Shown here: piece by piece, positions 36,456 through 45,465 of the stretch
How the letters are laid out: the number at the start of each line of letters is the position of its first letter
Position numbering within the stretch: the stretch's first letter is position 1
NCBI RefSeq assembly: GCF_026342405.1
Contig: NZ_JAPEMU010000001.1
Coordinates: forward strand, 3,596,001 to 3,660,000
Direction of reading: 5' to 3'
DNA: 64,000 nt
DNA from: Kitasatospora sp. NBC_00240
GTDB taxonomy: Bacteria; Actinomycetota; Actinomycetes; Streptomycetales; Streptomycetaceae
Made by a program: the position numbers and the translations under genes
The notes under the pieces: model-generated
What the model was told of the DNA's origin: nothing
The model's database searches: none
What the model saw: only the letters and a program-made list of their open reading frames with translations

Positions 36456-38678
36456 TCAGCCCTTCTCCAGGTACTCCGCGCGGTCCTCGTCCAGCAGGCC
36501 GGCCAGCGCGGCGCGCAGGTCCGGGTGGTCCTCCAGCCGGGGGTCGACGGCGACCAGCGCGGCCGCCTCGGCCCGGGCGGTCGTGATGACCTCCTCGTCC
36601 TCCAGCACCGAGAGCACCTTGAGCGAGGACTTCACCCCGGACTGGGCCTGTCCCAGGACGTCGCCCTCCCGGCGCTGTTCGAGGTCGATCCGGGAGAGCT
36701 CGAAGCCGTCCAGGGTGCCGGCCACCGCGTCCAGGCGGGCGCGGGCCGGGCTGGCCCCGGGCATGTCGCTGACCAGCAGGCACAGGCCCGGCGCGCTGCC
36801 CCGGCCGACCCGGCCGCGCAGCTGGTGGAGCTGGGAGACGCCGAACCGGTCGGCGTCCATGATGACCATCGCGGTGGAGTTGGGAACGTTGACGCCGACC
36901 TCGATGACGGTAGTGGCGACCAGCACGTCGACCTGGCCGGCCCCGAAGCGGCGCATCACGTCGTCCTTGGCGTCCGGCTGCAGCCGCCCGTGCAGGATCT
37001 CGATCCGCAGGCCGGCCAGCGGCCCCTTGGCGAGCATCTCGGCGGTCTCCACCACGGCCAGCGGGGGCCGCCGGTCGTCGCTGCCGGCGCCGAGGTCCTC
37101 CGGGTCGTCGGGCATCGCCCTGCGCTTCTTCTTCGGGTCGGCCGGCTCCTCGTCGCCGATCCGCGGGCAGACCACGTACGCCTGGTGGCCCTTGCCGACC
37201 TCCTCGCGCACCCGCTCCCAGGCGCGGGCCAGGAAGTTGGGCTTCTCCAGGGCCGGCACGACATGGGTGGAGATCGGCGAGCGGCCGGCCGGGAGCTGGT
37301 CCAGCACGGAGGTCTCCAGGTCGCCGAAGACCGTCATGGCGACCGTGCGCGGGATCGGGGTGGCCGTCATCACCAGCAGGTGCGGGGGCTGTTCGCCCTT
37401 GGCGCGCAGGGCGTCGCGCTGCTCGACGCCGAAGCGGTGCTGCTCGTCGACGACGACCAGGCCGAGGTCCTGGAACTGGACCTTGTCCTCGATCAGCGCA
37501 TGGGTGCCGATCGCGATGCCCGCGTCGCCGCAGGCCATGTCGAGCAGCGTCTGGCGGCGGGCCGGGGTGCCCATCGAGCCGGTCAGCAGCACCACCTTGG
37601 TGGCGACGTCGGCGCCGCCGAGCATGCCGCCCTCGGCGAGGTCGCCCATCATCTCGACGATCGAACGGTGGTGCTGCTGGGCGAGCACCTCGGTGGGGGC
37701 GAGCAGGACGGCCTGGCCGCCGGCGTCGACCACGGTGAGCATGGCGCGCAGCGCGACCAGGGTCTTGCCGGAGCCGACCTCGCCCTGGAGCAGCCGGTGC
37801 ATCGGGTGCGAGGTGGCCAGGTCGGCGAAGATCTCGCCGCAGACCTTCTGCTGGCCGTCGGTGAGGGTGAAGGGCAGCCGGGCGTCGAAGGCCGCCAGCA
37901 GCCCGCCGGCCCGCTCCGGGCGGGGCACCGCGGGCAGCGCGGAGTCGGCCGCCCGGCGCTGGGCCAGCGCGACCTGGAGCACGAACGCCTCGTCCCAGCG
38001 CAGCCGGCTCTGGGCGCGCTCGCGGTCGGCGTGGCCGCGCGGGCGGTGGATGAGTTCGAGCGCCTCGGGGAGCGGGATCAGCCCGTGCTTCTCGCGCAGT
38101 TCGGCGGGCAGCGGCTCGCCGACCCCGCTCCAGCCGTCGTCGGCGAGGGTGTCGAGGACCGTCCGCACGCACAGGCCGACCGTCCAGGTCTGCGCCTTGG
38201 CGCTGGCCGGGTAGACCGGGATCAACCGGCCGGCGAACTCCGCGGCGGCCGAGGTGTCCGCCTCCTCGTCCATCAACTGATAGTCGGGGGAGACGAGTTG
38301 GCGGGTACGGTTGAACTGGCCGACCTTGCCGGCGAACAGGCCCTGGGAGCCCGGCCGCAGCTCCTTCTGCCGCCAGCCCTGGTTGAAGAACACCAGGCTG
38401 AGCCGCCCGCGCCCGTCGGTGACCACCACCTCCAGCCGGTCGCCCTTGCGTCCCTTGAACGGGATCAGGGTCACCTTCTCGATCCTGGCGAGCACGGTGA
38501 CGTGCTCGTCGATCTCCAGGTCGTCGAGGCTGGTGAGCTGGCCGCGTTCGGCGTACCGGCGCGGGTAGTGGTGCAGCAGGTCGCCGACCGTGCGCAGCTT
38601 GAGGCTGTCGGCGAGCACCTTCGCGGTGCGGTCGCCGACCACGGCGGTCAGGGGCGTGTCGAGAGTGAGATCGGCCAT
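36456..38678 (-). CDS. recG: ATP-dependent DNA helicase RecG
   Basis: 740-residue branched-DNA translocase that remodels stalled forks and Holliday junctions. The N-terminal wedge domain (OB fold) is at about 50-140. Walker A GEVGSGKTLVALRAM is at about 300 and the DEXH-type VVDEQHRFGVEQRDAL box at about 405. Motif VI (HQLRGRVGRGSAPGLCLL) is at about 615 and the TRG-like end is conserved. The start is ATG 38678, preceded by an in-frame GTG. The GTG would add one residue. Confidence 0.96.
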   Translation of the reverse strand: MADLTLDTPLTAVVGDRTAKVLADSLKLRTVGDLLHHYPRRYAERGQLTSLDDLEIDEHVTVLARIEKVTLIPFKGRKGDRLEVVVTDGRGRLSLVFFNQGWRQKELRPGSQGLFAGKVGQFNRTRQLVSPDYQLMDEEADTSAAAEFAGRLIPVYPASAKAQTWTVGLCVRTVLDTLADDGWSGVGEPLPAELREKHGLIPLPEALELIHRPRGHADRERAQSRLRWDEAFVLQVALAQRRAADSALPAVPRPERAGGLLAAFDARLPFTLTDGQQKVCGEIFADLATSHPMHRLLQGEVGSGKTLVALRAMLTVVDAGGQAVLLAPTEVLAQQHHRSIVEMMGDLAEGGMLGGADVATKVVLLTGSMGTPARRQTLLDMACGDAGIAIGTHALIEDKVQFQDLGLVVVDEQHRFGVEQRDALRAKGEQPPHLLVMTATPIPRTVAMTVFGDLETSVLDQLPAGRSPISTHVVPALEKPNFLARAWERVREEVGKGHQAYVVCPRIGDEEPADPKKKRRAMPDDPEDLGAGSDDRRPPLAVVETAEMLAKGPLAGLRIEILHGRLQPDAKDDVMRRFGAGQVDVLVATTVIEVGVNVPNSTAMVIMDADRFGVSQLHQLRGRVGRGSAPGLCLLVSDMPGASPARARLDAVAGTLDGFELSRIDLEQRREGDVLGQAQSGVKSSLKVLSVLEDEEVITTARAEAAALVAVDPRLEDHPDLRAALAGLLDEDRAEYLEKG

Positions 38679-38772
38679 CACGCCCTATTGGACACCACGG
38701 CACCGACAGCGCGCCGCATTCACCCGGTGCCCAGGCCGCCGCGGGCGGGTTCGCCCCACCCCGCCCACGGGC

Positions 38773-40437
38773 TCACTCCACCCCGATCAGCAGCGGCGCC
38801 CACTCCTGGCCCCCCTCGAAGACCACCGCGTCGACCTCGGGACGCTGCCGGCGGGCGTGCGCCACCAGTTGCTCGGCGAGGCCCCGGGGGGCGCCCTCGC
38901 CGAGCACCAGGGTGACCAGTTCGCCGCCCGCCGCGAGCATCCGGGCGAGTACCGTCTCCCCGGTGCCGGCCAGGTCGGCGCCGATCACCGCGACATCCCC
39001 GTCGATCAGGCCGAGCACGTCGCCGGCCTGGCAGACGCCGGCCATCGTCCAGGACTCCCCCTCGGCAACGGCCAGTTCGGCGTACCGGGTGGCGCCGGCG
39101 GCCGAGGTCATGGCGACCACGTCCTCGTCGAAGCGCCGGGAGGACTCGTGCACCGCCAGGGCGGCCAGGCCCTGCACCGGCGAGCGGGTGGGCAGGACGG
39201 CGATCCGCACCCCCTCCTCGCGGAGCTGGTCGGCGGCGGCGCCGGCGGCGGCCCGCAGCTCCGGGTCGTTGAGCAGCAGGATCACCTCGCGGGCGCCGGC
39301 CCGGCGGACCGCCTCGGCGAGTTCGGCGCTGGCCGGCGGCCGGTCCGGGTCGGCGTGCAGGACGGCGGCGCCGGCCTGTTCGCAGAGTTCGGCGAGGCCC
39401 TCCCCGCTGACCACGCTGAGCACCGTCCGGGCCCGCGGCTCGCGTTCGCCCCGACGGTCGGCGGCGCCGGCCCGGGCGGCGGCCTCGGCGAAGTGCGTGA
39501 TCCGGATCCGGTACGGCCGGCCGGCCCGGACGCCGGCCTCGACGGCGGCGCCCGCGTCGTCCACGTGCACATGGACGTTCCACAGTCCGTCGCCGCCGCC
39601 GACCACCAGGGAGTCGCCGAGCTCGGCGAGCCGGGCGCGCAGGACGGGCAGTTCGGCGTCGGGGGCGTCGAGCAGGTAGATCACCTCGAAGGCGGGGTGA
39701 CCGGGGCCGGGCGGGCGGACATGGCCCTCGCAGTCGCCCGCCAGGACCGCCGCGCCGACCGGCGGCAGCGGCTGGCTGAGCGCCACCGGGCCCATCGGGT
39801 GGTGGCCGGCGACGGCGTCGGCGAGCGCGCCGAGGACGGCCACCAGGCCGCGGCCGCCGGCGTCGACCACCCCGGCGTCGGCCAGCACCGCGAGCTGCTG
39901 CGGGGTGCGCAGCAGGGCCTGCCGGGCGGACCGGTAGGCGGTGTCGGCGACCTGGGCGAGGCTGCCGCCGACCTTGTCGGCCTCCCGCGCGGCCGCGGCG
40001 GCCACCGTGAGCAGCGTCCCCTCGACCGGTTCGGCGACCGCCTGGTAGGCGGATTCGGCAGCCTTCAGCAGGGCCGCACGCAGCTGCTCGGCGCCGCCGC
40101 CGGCCGCGGCGAGGGTCTCGGCCGTGCCGCGCAGCCACTGGGCGAGGATCACGCCGGAGTTGCCCCGGGCGCCGAGCAGGGCGCCCCGGGCCATCGCCCG
40201 CACGCTGTCGCCGAGCTCCGGGACGGCGTCGGGGGCGCCGTCCCGGCCCGCGGCGGCGAAGCTGTCCTCGACCGCGGCGGCGGCCGATTCGACGGTCAGG
40301 TAGAGGTTGGTGCCGGTGTCGCCGTCCGGTACGGGGTAGACGTTGAGTGCGTCGATCTCCTCGCGGGCCTGGCCGAGCGAGCGCAGGGCCAGCCGGCACC
40401 AGGTCCGCACGGCCGGGGCGTCGAGCGTGTGCAGCAC
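38773..40437 (-). CDS. DAK2-domain protein, FakA-like
   Basis: 554 residues. NVYPVPDGDTGTNLYLTVES (about 32-51) is the Dak phosphatase/kinase (DhaL-type) nucleotide-binding motif with its metal-binding aspartates, and GALLGARGNSGVILAQWLRG is the second conserved loop. The C-terminal half resembles the fatty-acid-kinase FakA C-terminus. FakA proteins phosphorylate fatty acids carried by a DegV-like FakB protein. No fakB is in this window, so the substrate is inferred. GTG 40437 with GGAGGAG. Upstream of recG on the same strand and divergent from rpmB. Confidence 0.88.
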   Translation of the reverse strand: MLHTLDAPAVRTWCRLALRSLGQAREEIDALNVYPVPDGDTGTNLYLTVESAAAAVEDSFAAAGRDGAPDAVPELGDSVRAMARGALLGARGNSGVILAQWLRGTAETLAAAGGGAEQLRAALLKAAESAYQAVAEPVEGTLLTVAAAAAREADKVGGSLAQVADTAYRSARQALLRTPQQLAVLADAGVVDAGGRGLVAVLGALADAVAGHHPMGPVALSQPLPPVGAAVLAGDCEGHVRPPGPGHPAFEVIYLLDAPDAELPVLRARLAELGDSLVVGGGDGLWNVHVHVDDAGAAVEAGVRAGRPYRIRITHFAEAAARAGAADRRGEREPRARTVLSVVSGEGLAELCEQAGAAVLHADPDRPPASAELAEAVRRAGAREVILLLNDPELRAAAGAAADQLREEGVRIAVLPTRSPVQGLAALAVHESSRRFDEDVVAMTSAAGATRYAELAVAEGESWTMAGVCQAGDVLGLIDGDVAVIGADLAGTGETVLARMLAAGGELVTLVLGEGAPRGLAEQLVAHARRQRPEVDAVVFEGGQEWAPLLIGVE

Positions 40438-40792
40438 CAGGTCTCCTCCGGGTGTACGCCGCGCATGGCTGTGGGTGGTGAACGGCGGGCGGCGCGGGGC
40501 GATGCTGGCAGGTTATCCGGGCCCGCCCGGGATCGTGGCTGGCAGGAGCCCTGCCGGACGGGCCTCGGGCGGCCTTGCCGCCCAGGTCGGCGGGAGGGCC
40601 GGACGGCGCCCGGGGCGGGGTAAACCCTCCGGACGTGGTAGTTTCGTTGAACGGGAGCAAGCGTTGTATGCTCTTCCGGTTGCCTGGAACAGTCCAGGCT
40701 CACCCTTTGAATCGGTCCGGTCCACGTGAGTGGCCCGTTGATTCAGCCGGGGTTTTCGAACGTAAATGATCTGAAGTCTTGGAGTGACTCCT
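40438..40792. other. Divergent promoter region of rpmB and the DAK gene
   Basis: 355 bp. The half near rpmB is AT-richer than average, with tatgct at about 40667 as a candidate -10, and a 7-bp hairpin (gcctgga-acag-tccaggc, 40682-40699) in the probable leader. No gene seen. Confidence 0.55.
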
Positions 40793-40978
40793 GTGGCTGC
40801 CAACTGCGACGTCTGCGGCAAGGGGCCGGGCTTCGGCAACAGCATCTCCCACTCACACCGCCGCACCCCTCGTCGTTGGAACCCCAACATTCAGACGGTG
40901 CGCGCTGTGATCGGGCGGACGCCGAAGCGGCTCAACGTCTGCACCTCGTGCATCAAGGCCGGTAAGGTCTCGCGCTGA
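40793..40978 (+). CDS. rpmB: 50S ribosomal protein L28 (zinc-binding form)
   Basis: 61 residues starting [21 protein letters not shown]28 family signatures include [18 protein letters not shown] and [10 protein letters not shown]. Cys pairs CDVC (5-8) and CTSC (51-54) bind zinc. Start is GTG 40793 with GGAG 8 nt before. A GTG 9 nt upstream overlaps that site and is rejected. A strong terminator follows. Confidence 0.96.
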   Translation: MAANCDVCGKGPGFGNSISHSHRRTPRRWNPNIQTVRAVIGRTPKRLNVCTSCIKAGKVSR

Positions 40979-41007
40979 CGCGCAGACCGGTAAGCCGGTC
41001 CTCCAGT

Positions 41008-41045
41008 AAGCCGATCCCTCCTCGGATGGATCGGCTTCCTGTTTT
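41008..41045 (+). terminator. Terminator after rpmB
   Basis: Perfect 10-bp stem aagccgatcc / ggatcggctt followed by cctgtttt, a classical Rho-independent terminator and unusual for GC-rich DNA. Confidence 0.85.
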
Positions 41046-41221
41046 CCGGCGGCCCCCGCCGGGTGACCGCCCATGAACGCCGCCTGCCCCGGCCCTGCGC
41101 CCCGGCCGGCGGCGTTCGTGCGTCCCGATGCGCCTGTGCACGGCCCGCCCCGGCGCCGCCGCCCGGCCCCGGGGCCGGGCGGCGGACCCCCGCCCGGCCG
41201 CCGGTACGAACTCCGGACCGG

Positions 41222-42043
41222 TCAGGCCCCGCGCAGCCGCCAGCCGTGGTCGACCGGACCGATGCCCGCGCCGAGCGCGAAGCCGGCCGCGATCGCCCCG
41301 GTGACGTACTCCTTGGCCGCGGCCACCGCCTCGGGCATCTCCTGCCCCTTGGCGAGCTCGGCGGCGATGGCACTGGCCAGCGTGCAGCCGGTGCCGTGGG
41401 TGTGCCGGTTGTCGTAGCGCGGCGCGCGGTACCAGTGCTCCTCCCCCGGCCCGCCGTACAGCAGGTCGGCCGCCTCGCCCTCCAGGTGACCGCCCTTGAC
41501 CAGCACCCAGCGGGGGCCGAGGTCCAGCAGGGCCCGCGCGGCGTCCGCCATGTCGCCCTGGCCCAGCACGGTGATCCCGGTGAGCTGCGCCACCTCGTGC
41601 AGGTTGGGCGTGGCGACGGTGGCCACCGGCAGCAGCCGGTCCCTCAGGGTGCTGACGGCCTCGGCGGCGAGCAGCGCGTCCCCGTGCTTGGAGACGCCGA
41701 CCGGGTCGACGACCACCGGCGCGTCCAGGCCGGTGAGCAGTTCGGAGACGGTCTCGACGAGCTCGATCGAGGCGAGCATGCCGGTCTTCACGGCCTGCAC
41801 CCCGATGTCGTCGACGACGCTGCGGAACTGGGCCCGGACGGCTTCGGCGGGCAGCTCCCAGTAGCCCTGGACGCCGAGCGAGTTCTGCGCCGTGACGGCG
41901 GTGATCACGCTCATGCCGTGCACGCCGAGGGCGAGCATGGCCTTGAGGTCGGCCTGGATTCCGGCGCCGCCGCCGGAGTCGGAGCCGGCGACGGTGAGCA
42001 CACGCGGAGGGGCGGCGACGGGGCCGCGCGACGGGAGAGCCAT
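41222..42043 (-). CDS. thiD: Hydroxymethylpyrimidine/phosphomethylpyrimidine kinase ThiD
   Basis: 273-residue cytosolic kinase that phosphorylates HMP and HMP-P in thiamine synthesis. The ribokinase-like signature [18 protein letters not shown] (about 16-33) is at the N-terminus. [15 protein letters not shown] and the C-terminal [18 protein letters not shown] contain the anion hole and catalytic Cys/Asp region. ATG 42043. Same strand as pfkA and thiL. Confidence 0.96.
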   Translation of the reverse strand: MALPSRGPVAAPPRVLTVAGSDSGGGAGIQADLKAMLALGVHGMSVITAVTAQNSLGVQGYWELPAEAVRAQFRSVVDDIGVQAVKTGMLASIELVETVSELLTGLDAPVVVDPVGVSKHGDALLAAEAVSTLRDRLLPVATVATPNLHEVAQLTGITVLGQGDMADAARALLDLGPRWVLVKGGHLEGEAADLLYGGPGEEHWYRAPRYDNRHTHGTGCTLASAIAAELAKGQEMPEAVAAAKEYVTGAIAAGFALGAGIGPVDHGWRLRGA

Positions 42044-42140
42044 GGACCACAACCTACCCGGGAGGGCCTGCGGCGTGGCGGGCCCGTCCGGCAGCCGGCG
42101 GGCCGGACCGGGCGAACCGGCCGCTCGGGCCGGCCGCCGG

Positions 42141-43166
42141 TCAGAGGATGGCTTCGGACTCCGCCCAGCGGTCCACCGGGACCGTCTTCAGCCGGGTGAC
42201 GGCCTCGGCGATCGGCACCAGCTCGATCTCGCCCCGGCGCAGCGCGGTGAAGTGGCCGAAGGCGCCCTTGTGGACGGCTTCGACGGCGTGCCAGCCGAAG
42301 CGGGTGGCGAGCACCCGGTCGCGGGCGGTGGGCGTGCCGCCGCGCTGGGTGTGGCCCAGGATGACCGGGCGGGCCTCCTTGCCGAGCAGGTCCTCCAGCT
42401 CGTGGGCGAGCCGGGTGCCGATGCCGCCGAAGGTCTGGTGCCCGTACTGGTCGACCGAGCCGTGGTCGAAGCGCATGGTGCCCTCGGCCGGCGCGGCCCC
42501 CTCGGCGACGGCGATGATGGCGAACTTCTTGCCCCGCTCGAAGCGGTCCTCGACCATCCTGGCGATGGACTCGATGTCGAAGGGCTTCTCGGGGATCAGG
42601 ATGCCGTGGGCGCCGCCGGCCATGCCCGCGGTGAGGGTGATCCAGCCGGTGTGCCGGCCCATCAGCTCCACCACCATCACCCGCTGGTGCGACTCGGCGG
42701 TGGTCTTCAGCCGGTCGATGGCCTCGGTGGCGACGTGGACGGCGGTGTCGAAGCCGAAGGTGACGTCGGTGGCGTCGATGTCGTTGTCGATGGTCTTGGG
42801 GACCCCGACCACCGGCAGGCCGGCCTCGCTGAACATCTTGGCGGCGGTCAGCGTGCCCTCGCCGCCGATCGCGATCAGGGCGTCGATGCCGAGGTTGCGG
42901 GCGAGCGTCGGGGCGTTCCGGACGGCCCAGTCGATCCGCTCCCGCTTGACCCGGGCGGAGCCGAGGATGGTGCCGCCGAGGGTGAGCAGGCCGGTGACGT
43001 CGTCGTGCGAGACGGGCCGGCTGCGGCCCTCGATCAGGCCGAGGAATCCGTCCTCGATGCCGATGATCTCGTCACCGTGGACGTCGGTGCCGCGGTGCAC
43101 CACGGACCGGATCACCGCGTTGAGGCCGGGGCAGTCGCCGCCGCTGGTCAGGACGCCGATTCGCAT
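42141..43166 (-). CDS. pfkA: 6-phosphofructokinase
   Basis: 341-residue glycolytic enzyme that phosphorylates fructose-6-phosphate. [20 protein letters not shown] is the family N-terminus. [13 protein letters not shown] is the nucleotide-donor loop: Gly rather than Asp at the position that sets ATP use, which supports ATP as donor. [20 protein letters not shown] has Lys after the proline, a residue also found in PPi-type and mixed group III enzymes. [17 protein letters not shown] is at the end of the substrate site. GGGAGAG precedes the ATG at 43166. It sits between thiD and thiL, an unusual place. Confidence 0.93.
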   Translation of the reverse strand: MRIGVLTSGGDCPGLNAVIRSVVHRGTDVHGDEIIGIEDGFLGLIEGRSRPVSHDDVTGLLTLGGTILGSARVKRERIDWAVRNAPTLARNLGIDALIAIGGEGTLTAAKMFSEAGLPVVGVPKTIDNDIDATDVTFGFDTAVHVATEAIDRLKTTAESHQRVMVVELMGRHTGWITLTAGMAGGAHGILIPEKPFDIESIARMVEDRFERGKKFAIIAVAEGAAPAEGTMRFDHGSVDQYGHQTFGGIGTRLAHELEDLLGKEARPVILGHTQRGGTPTARDRVLATRFGWHAVEAVHKGAFGHFTALRRGEIELVPIAEAVTRLKTVPVDRWAESEAIL

Positions 43167-43353
43167 GGTGGCTGAGCTCTCCCGCTCCATGGGCGCGTAC
43201 GCCCCCGAGTAGTTGGATGCCGTTCGTCGGCCGGCCCCGCGCCTGGTCCTCATGTACCGGACAAAGCGGGCAGGGCCTGACATTTGACGGCCAGCCTACG
43301 CGCTCCGCCCTGCCCCGGACCCCTTCCCCGGCGGGCGCGGCCCACTCGGGGGA

Positions 43354-44319
43354 TCACTCGGCGAAATGGTCCCAACCGCCGACCCGGTCCCAGGGCGCGC
43401 CGTCCACCGTGACCCGGCCGCCCCGCGAGGGGCCGGCCACCCGAACCACCTCGCCGATCACCCGCCAGCGGGCGGGCAGTTGGGCGGCGGCGGGGAAGGT
43501 CGCCACGATCGCGTGGTCCTCCCCGCCGGAGAGCACCCAGACCAGCGGGTCCACGCCGACCGCCTGGCCGATGTCCGCCATCTGGGCCGGGATGTCGAAG
43601 TCCGCCGCCCGCAGGTCGATGTCGACCCCGCTGGCCTTCGCGACATGGCCGAGGTCCGCGACCAGCCCGTCGCTGACGTCGATCATGGCGGTGGCGCCGA
43701 GCTCGGCCGCGGCCGGGCCGGCGTGGTACGGCGGCTCGGGCCGGCGGTGCGCCTCGACGAAGGCCCGCGGGGAGCGGAAGCCGCGCTGAAGGACGGTCAG
43801 GCCGGCCGCGGACCAGCCGAGCCACCCGGTCACCGCGACCACGTCCCCGGCCTGCGCGCCGGAGCGGACCACGGGCGCGCGCCCCTGGAGGTCCCCGAGC
43901 GCCGTGATCGCCAGGGTGATGGTGTCACCGCGCACCACGTCGCCGCCGACCACCGCCGCCCCCGCCACCTGGCACTCGTCGCGCAGCCCGTCCATCAGCT
44001 CGGTGGCCCAGGTGGTGGGGAGGTCGGCGGGCGCGACCAGGCCGAGCAGTATCGCGGTCGGCACGGCGCCCATCGCGGCGATGTCGGCGAGGTTCTGCGC
44101 CGCCGACTTGCGGCCCACGTCGTACGCGGTGGACCAGTCCCGGCGGAAGTGCCGGCCCTCGACCAGGACGTCGGTGGTGGCCACCACCCGGCCGTCGGGC
44201 GCCCGGACCACGGCGGCGTCGTCGCCCGGACCGAGGTCGACCGCCGGGGTGGGCTGCAGCCTGGCGGTCAGCTCCTTGATGAGTCCGAACTCGCCGAGCT
44301 CGCCCACGGTCCCCTGCAT
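43354..44319 (-). CDS. thiL: Thiamine-monophosphate kinase ThiL
   Basis: 321-residue kinase that makes thiamine diphosphate from thiamine monophosphate. It has LGPGDDAAVV (about 30-39), the metal-binding DVLVEGRHFRRDWSTAYDVG segment, the nucleotide-binding GGDVVRGDTITLAITALGDL, and the family signature DVSDGLVADLGHVAKASGVD (about 219-238). ATG 44319 with GAGAGGA upstream. Divergent from the Lrp-type protein. Confidence 0.96.
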   Translation of the reverse strand: MQGTVGELGEFGLIKELTARLQPTPAVDLGPGDDAAVVRAPDGRVVATTDVLVEGRHFRRDWSTAYDVGRKSAAQNLADIAAMGAVPTAILLGLVAPADLPTTWATELMDGLRDECQVAGAAVVGGDVVRGDTITLAITALGDLQGRAPVVRSGAQAGDVVAVTGWLGWSAAGLTVLQRGFRSPRAFVEAHRRPEPPYHAGPAAAELGATAMIDVSDGLVADLGHVAKASGVDIDLRAADFDIPAQMADIGQAVGVDPLVWVLSGGEDHAIVATFPAAAQLPARWRVIGEVVRVAGPSRGGRVTVDGAPWDRVGGWDHFAE

Positions 44320-44466
44320 GTGCCGTCCTCTCACGTCGTGCTGGATCTCGCCGGCGTCCGGCCGGCCGTACGCCCCACCGCGGCCTGCGGCCGGGGCGCG
44401 CCCCCAGCGCGCAGCGTACGCCCTCGGACCGTGCAGAGGTCTCCCCCACCCGGCCCGCAGCGCGGT

Positions 44467-44509
44467 AGCGTGGTGATCAGACTGCCGGTGAACCCACCCC
44501 CACCACGCT
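44467..44509. repeat. 9-bp inverted repeat before the Lrp-type gene
   Basis: agcgtggtg (44467-44475) and caccacgct (44501-44509), in the divergent control region between thiL and the ALBD gene. Possible operator. Confidence 0.4.
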
Positions 44510-44561
44510 CCACGGGCGATCACGGCGGCGATCTCCGTACCCAGCCGCCCTGGAGGTCCTC

Positions 44562-44795
44562 GTGGTACATGCGTACATCCTGGTCCAGACCGAGGTGGGC
44601 AAGGCCACCTCGGTGGCCGAGTCCATCGCCAAGATCCCGGGCGTCCTGCAGGCCGAGGACGTCACCGGCCCGTACGACGTGATCGTCCGGGCCGAGGCGG
44701 AAACCGTCGACGACCTGGGGCGGATGGTGGTCGCCCAGGTTCAGCAGGTCGAGGGAATCACCCGGACGCTGACCTGCCCGGTGGTCCACCTGTAG
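44562..44795 (+). CDS. Stand-alone Lrp/AsnC ligand-binding domain protein
   Basis: 77 residues (MVHAYILVQTEVGKATSVAE ... EGITRTLTCPVVHL). This is the RAM/ALBD amino-acid-binding domain of Lrp/AsnC regulators without the DNA-binding helix-turn-helix, a known class of small regulators that form rings and bind amino acids. Possibly it modulates a full-length Lrp protein encoded elsewhere. GTG 44562 after TGGAGG. It precedes the DUF3515 gene on the same strand. Confidence 0.92.
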   Translation: MVHAYILVQTEVGKATSVAESIAKIPGVLQAEDVTGPYDVIVRAEAETVDDLGRMVVAQVQQVEGITRTLTCPVVHL

Positions 44796-44843
44796 ACCGC
44801 TCCCCCGGGACGGCCCGCCCGCGGGCCGCACTACCATCGTCGG

Positions 44844-45398
44844 GTGATCCGAGCCGCCCGTGCGACCCACGCCCTCAAGGCCCTCCCGGCCCCCGTCCGG
44901 TGGCTGGCCGCACCCGTGGCGCTGCTCGGCTGCGTGATCCTGCTGGTCGGCACCTGGGGGGCGCCGGCGGCGCCCGTCACGCCCACGCCCAGGGCGAAGG
45001 AAGTGCCGTACTGCGAGGCGCTCGCGCGCGCCCTGCCGCAGCGGCTGACCGGCCACGGCCGTGAGCACTCCGACTCGCCCTACGTGGTGATCTGGAGCAG
45101 CTCGCCGCGGACGGTGCTGCGCTGCGGAGTGCCCCGCCCCGACGCGCTCAACGGCCCGCAGGCGCTGAAGAGCGCGCCCGAGGTGAACGGCGTCCAGTGG
45201 TTCGACGAGCCGGACGGCGAGGGCGGCTACCGGTTCACCACCACGCTGCGCGAGGCCAACGTCGAGGTGAGCGTCCCCGCCGGGGCCTACCCCAGCTACG
45301 CCGACCCGCTCCCCACCCTCTCCGACGCCGTGAAGGCGAGCGTCCCGGTCTGGAACGAGCCGCTGCCGGGAGCCGCGAGCACCTCGCCGGCGCCCTGA
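44844..45398 (+). CDS. DUF3515-family membrane/secreted protein
   Basis: 184 residues. Hydrophobic segment WLAAPVALLGCVILLVGTWG (about 20-39) is a membrane anchor or signal, with a Cys near the end that could be a lipid site in a non-canonical lipobox. The remainder has EVPYCEALARALPQRL, VIWSSSPRTVLRCGVPRP and WFDEPDGEGGYRFTTTLREA, the DUF3515 pattern. Function is unknown, and two cysteines may pair outside the cell. GTG 44844. Convergent with ddl. Confidence 0.85.
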   Translation: MIRAARATHALKALPAPVRWLAAPVALLGCVILLVGTWGAPAAPVTPTPRAKEVPYCEALARALPQRLTGHGREHSDSPYVVIWSSSPRTVLRCGVPRPDALNGPQALKSAPEVNGVQWFDEPDGEGGYRFTTTLREANVEVSVPAGAYPSYADPLPTLSDAVKASVPVWNEPLPGAASTSPAP

Positions 45399-45406
45399 CG
45401 GCCGTG

Positions 45407-45434
45407 GGGCCGGGCCCCGTGCGGGGCCCGGCCC
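45407..45434. terminator. Bidirectional hairpin between DUF3515 and ddl genes
   Basis: 13-bp stem ggccgggccccg / cggggcccggcc with a 2-nt centre (effective loop 4-6), between convergent genes. Confidence 0.7.
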
Positions 45435-45465
45435 GACAGCCGTGGCGTGTGCTGCCCGGGCGGGC

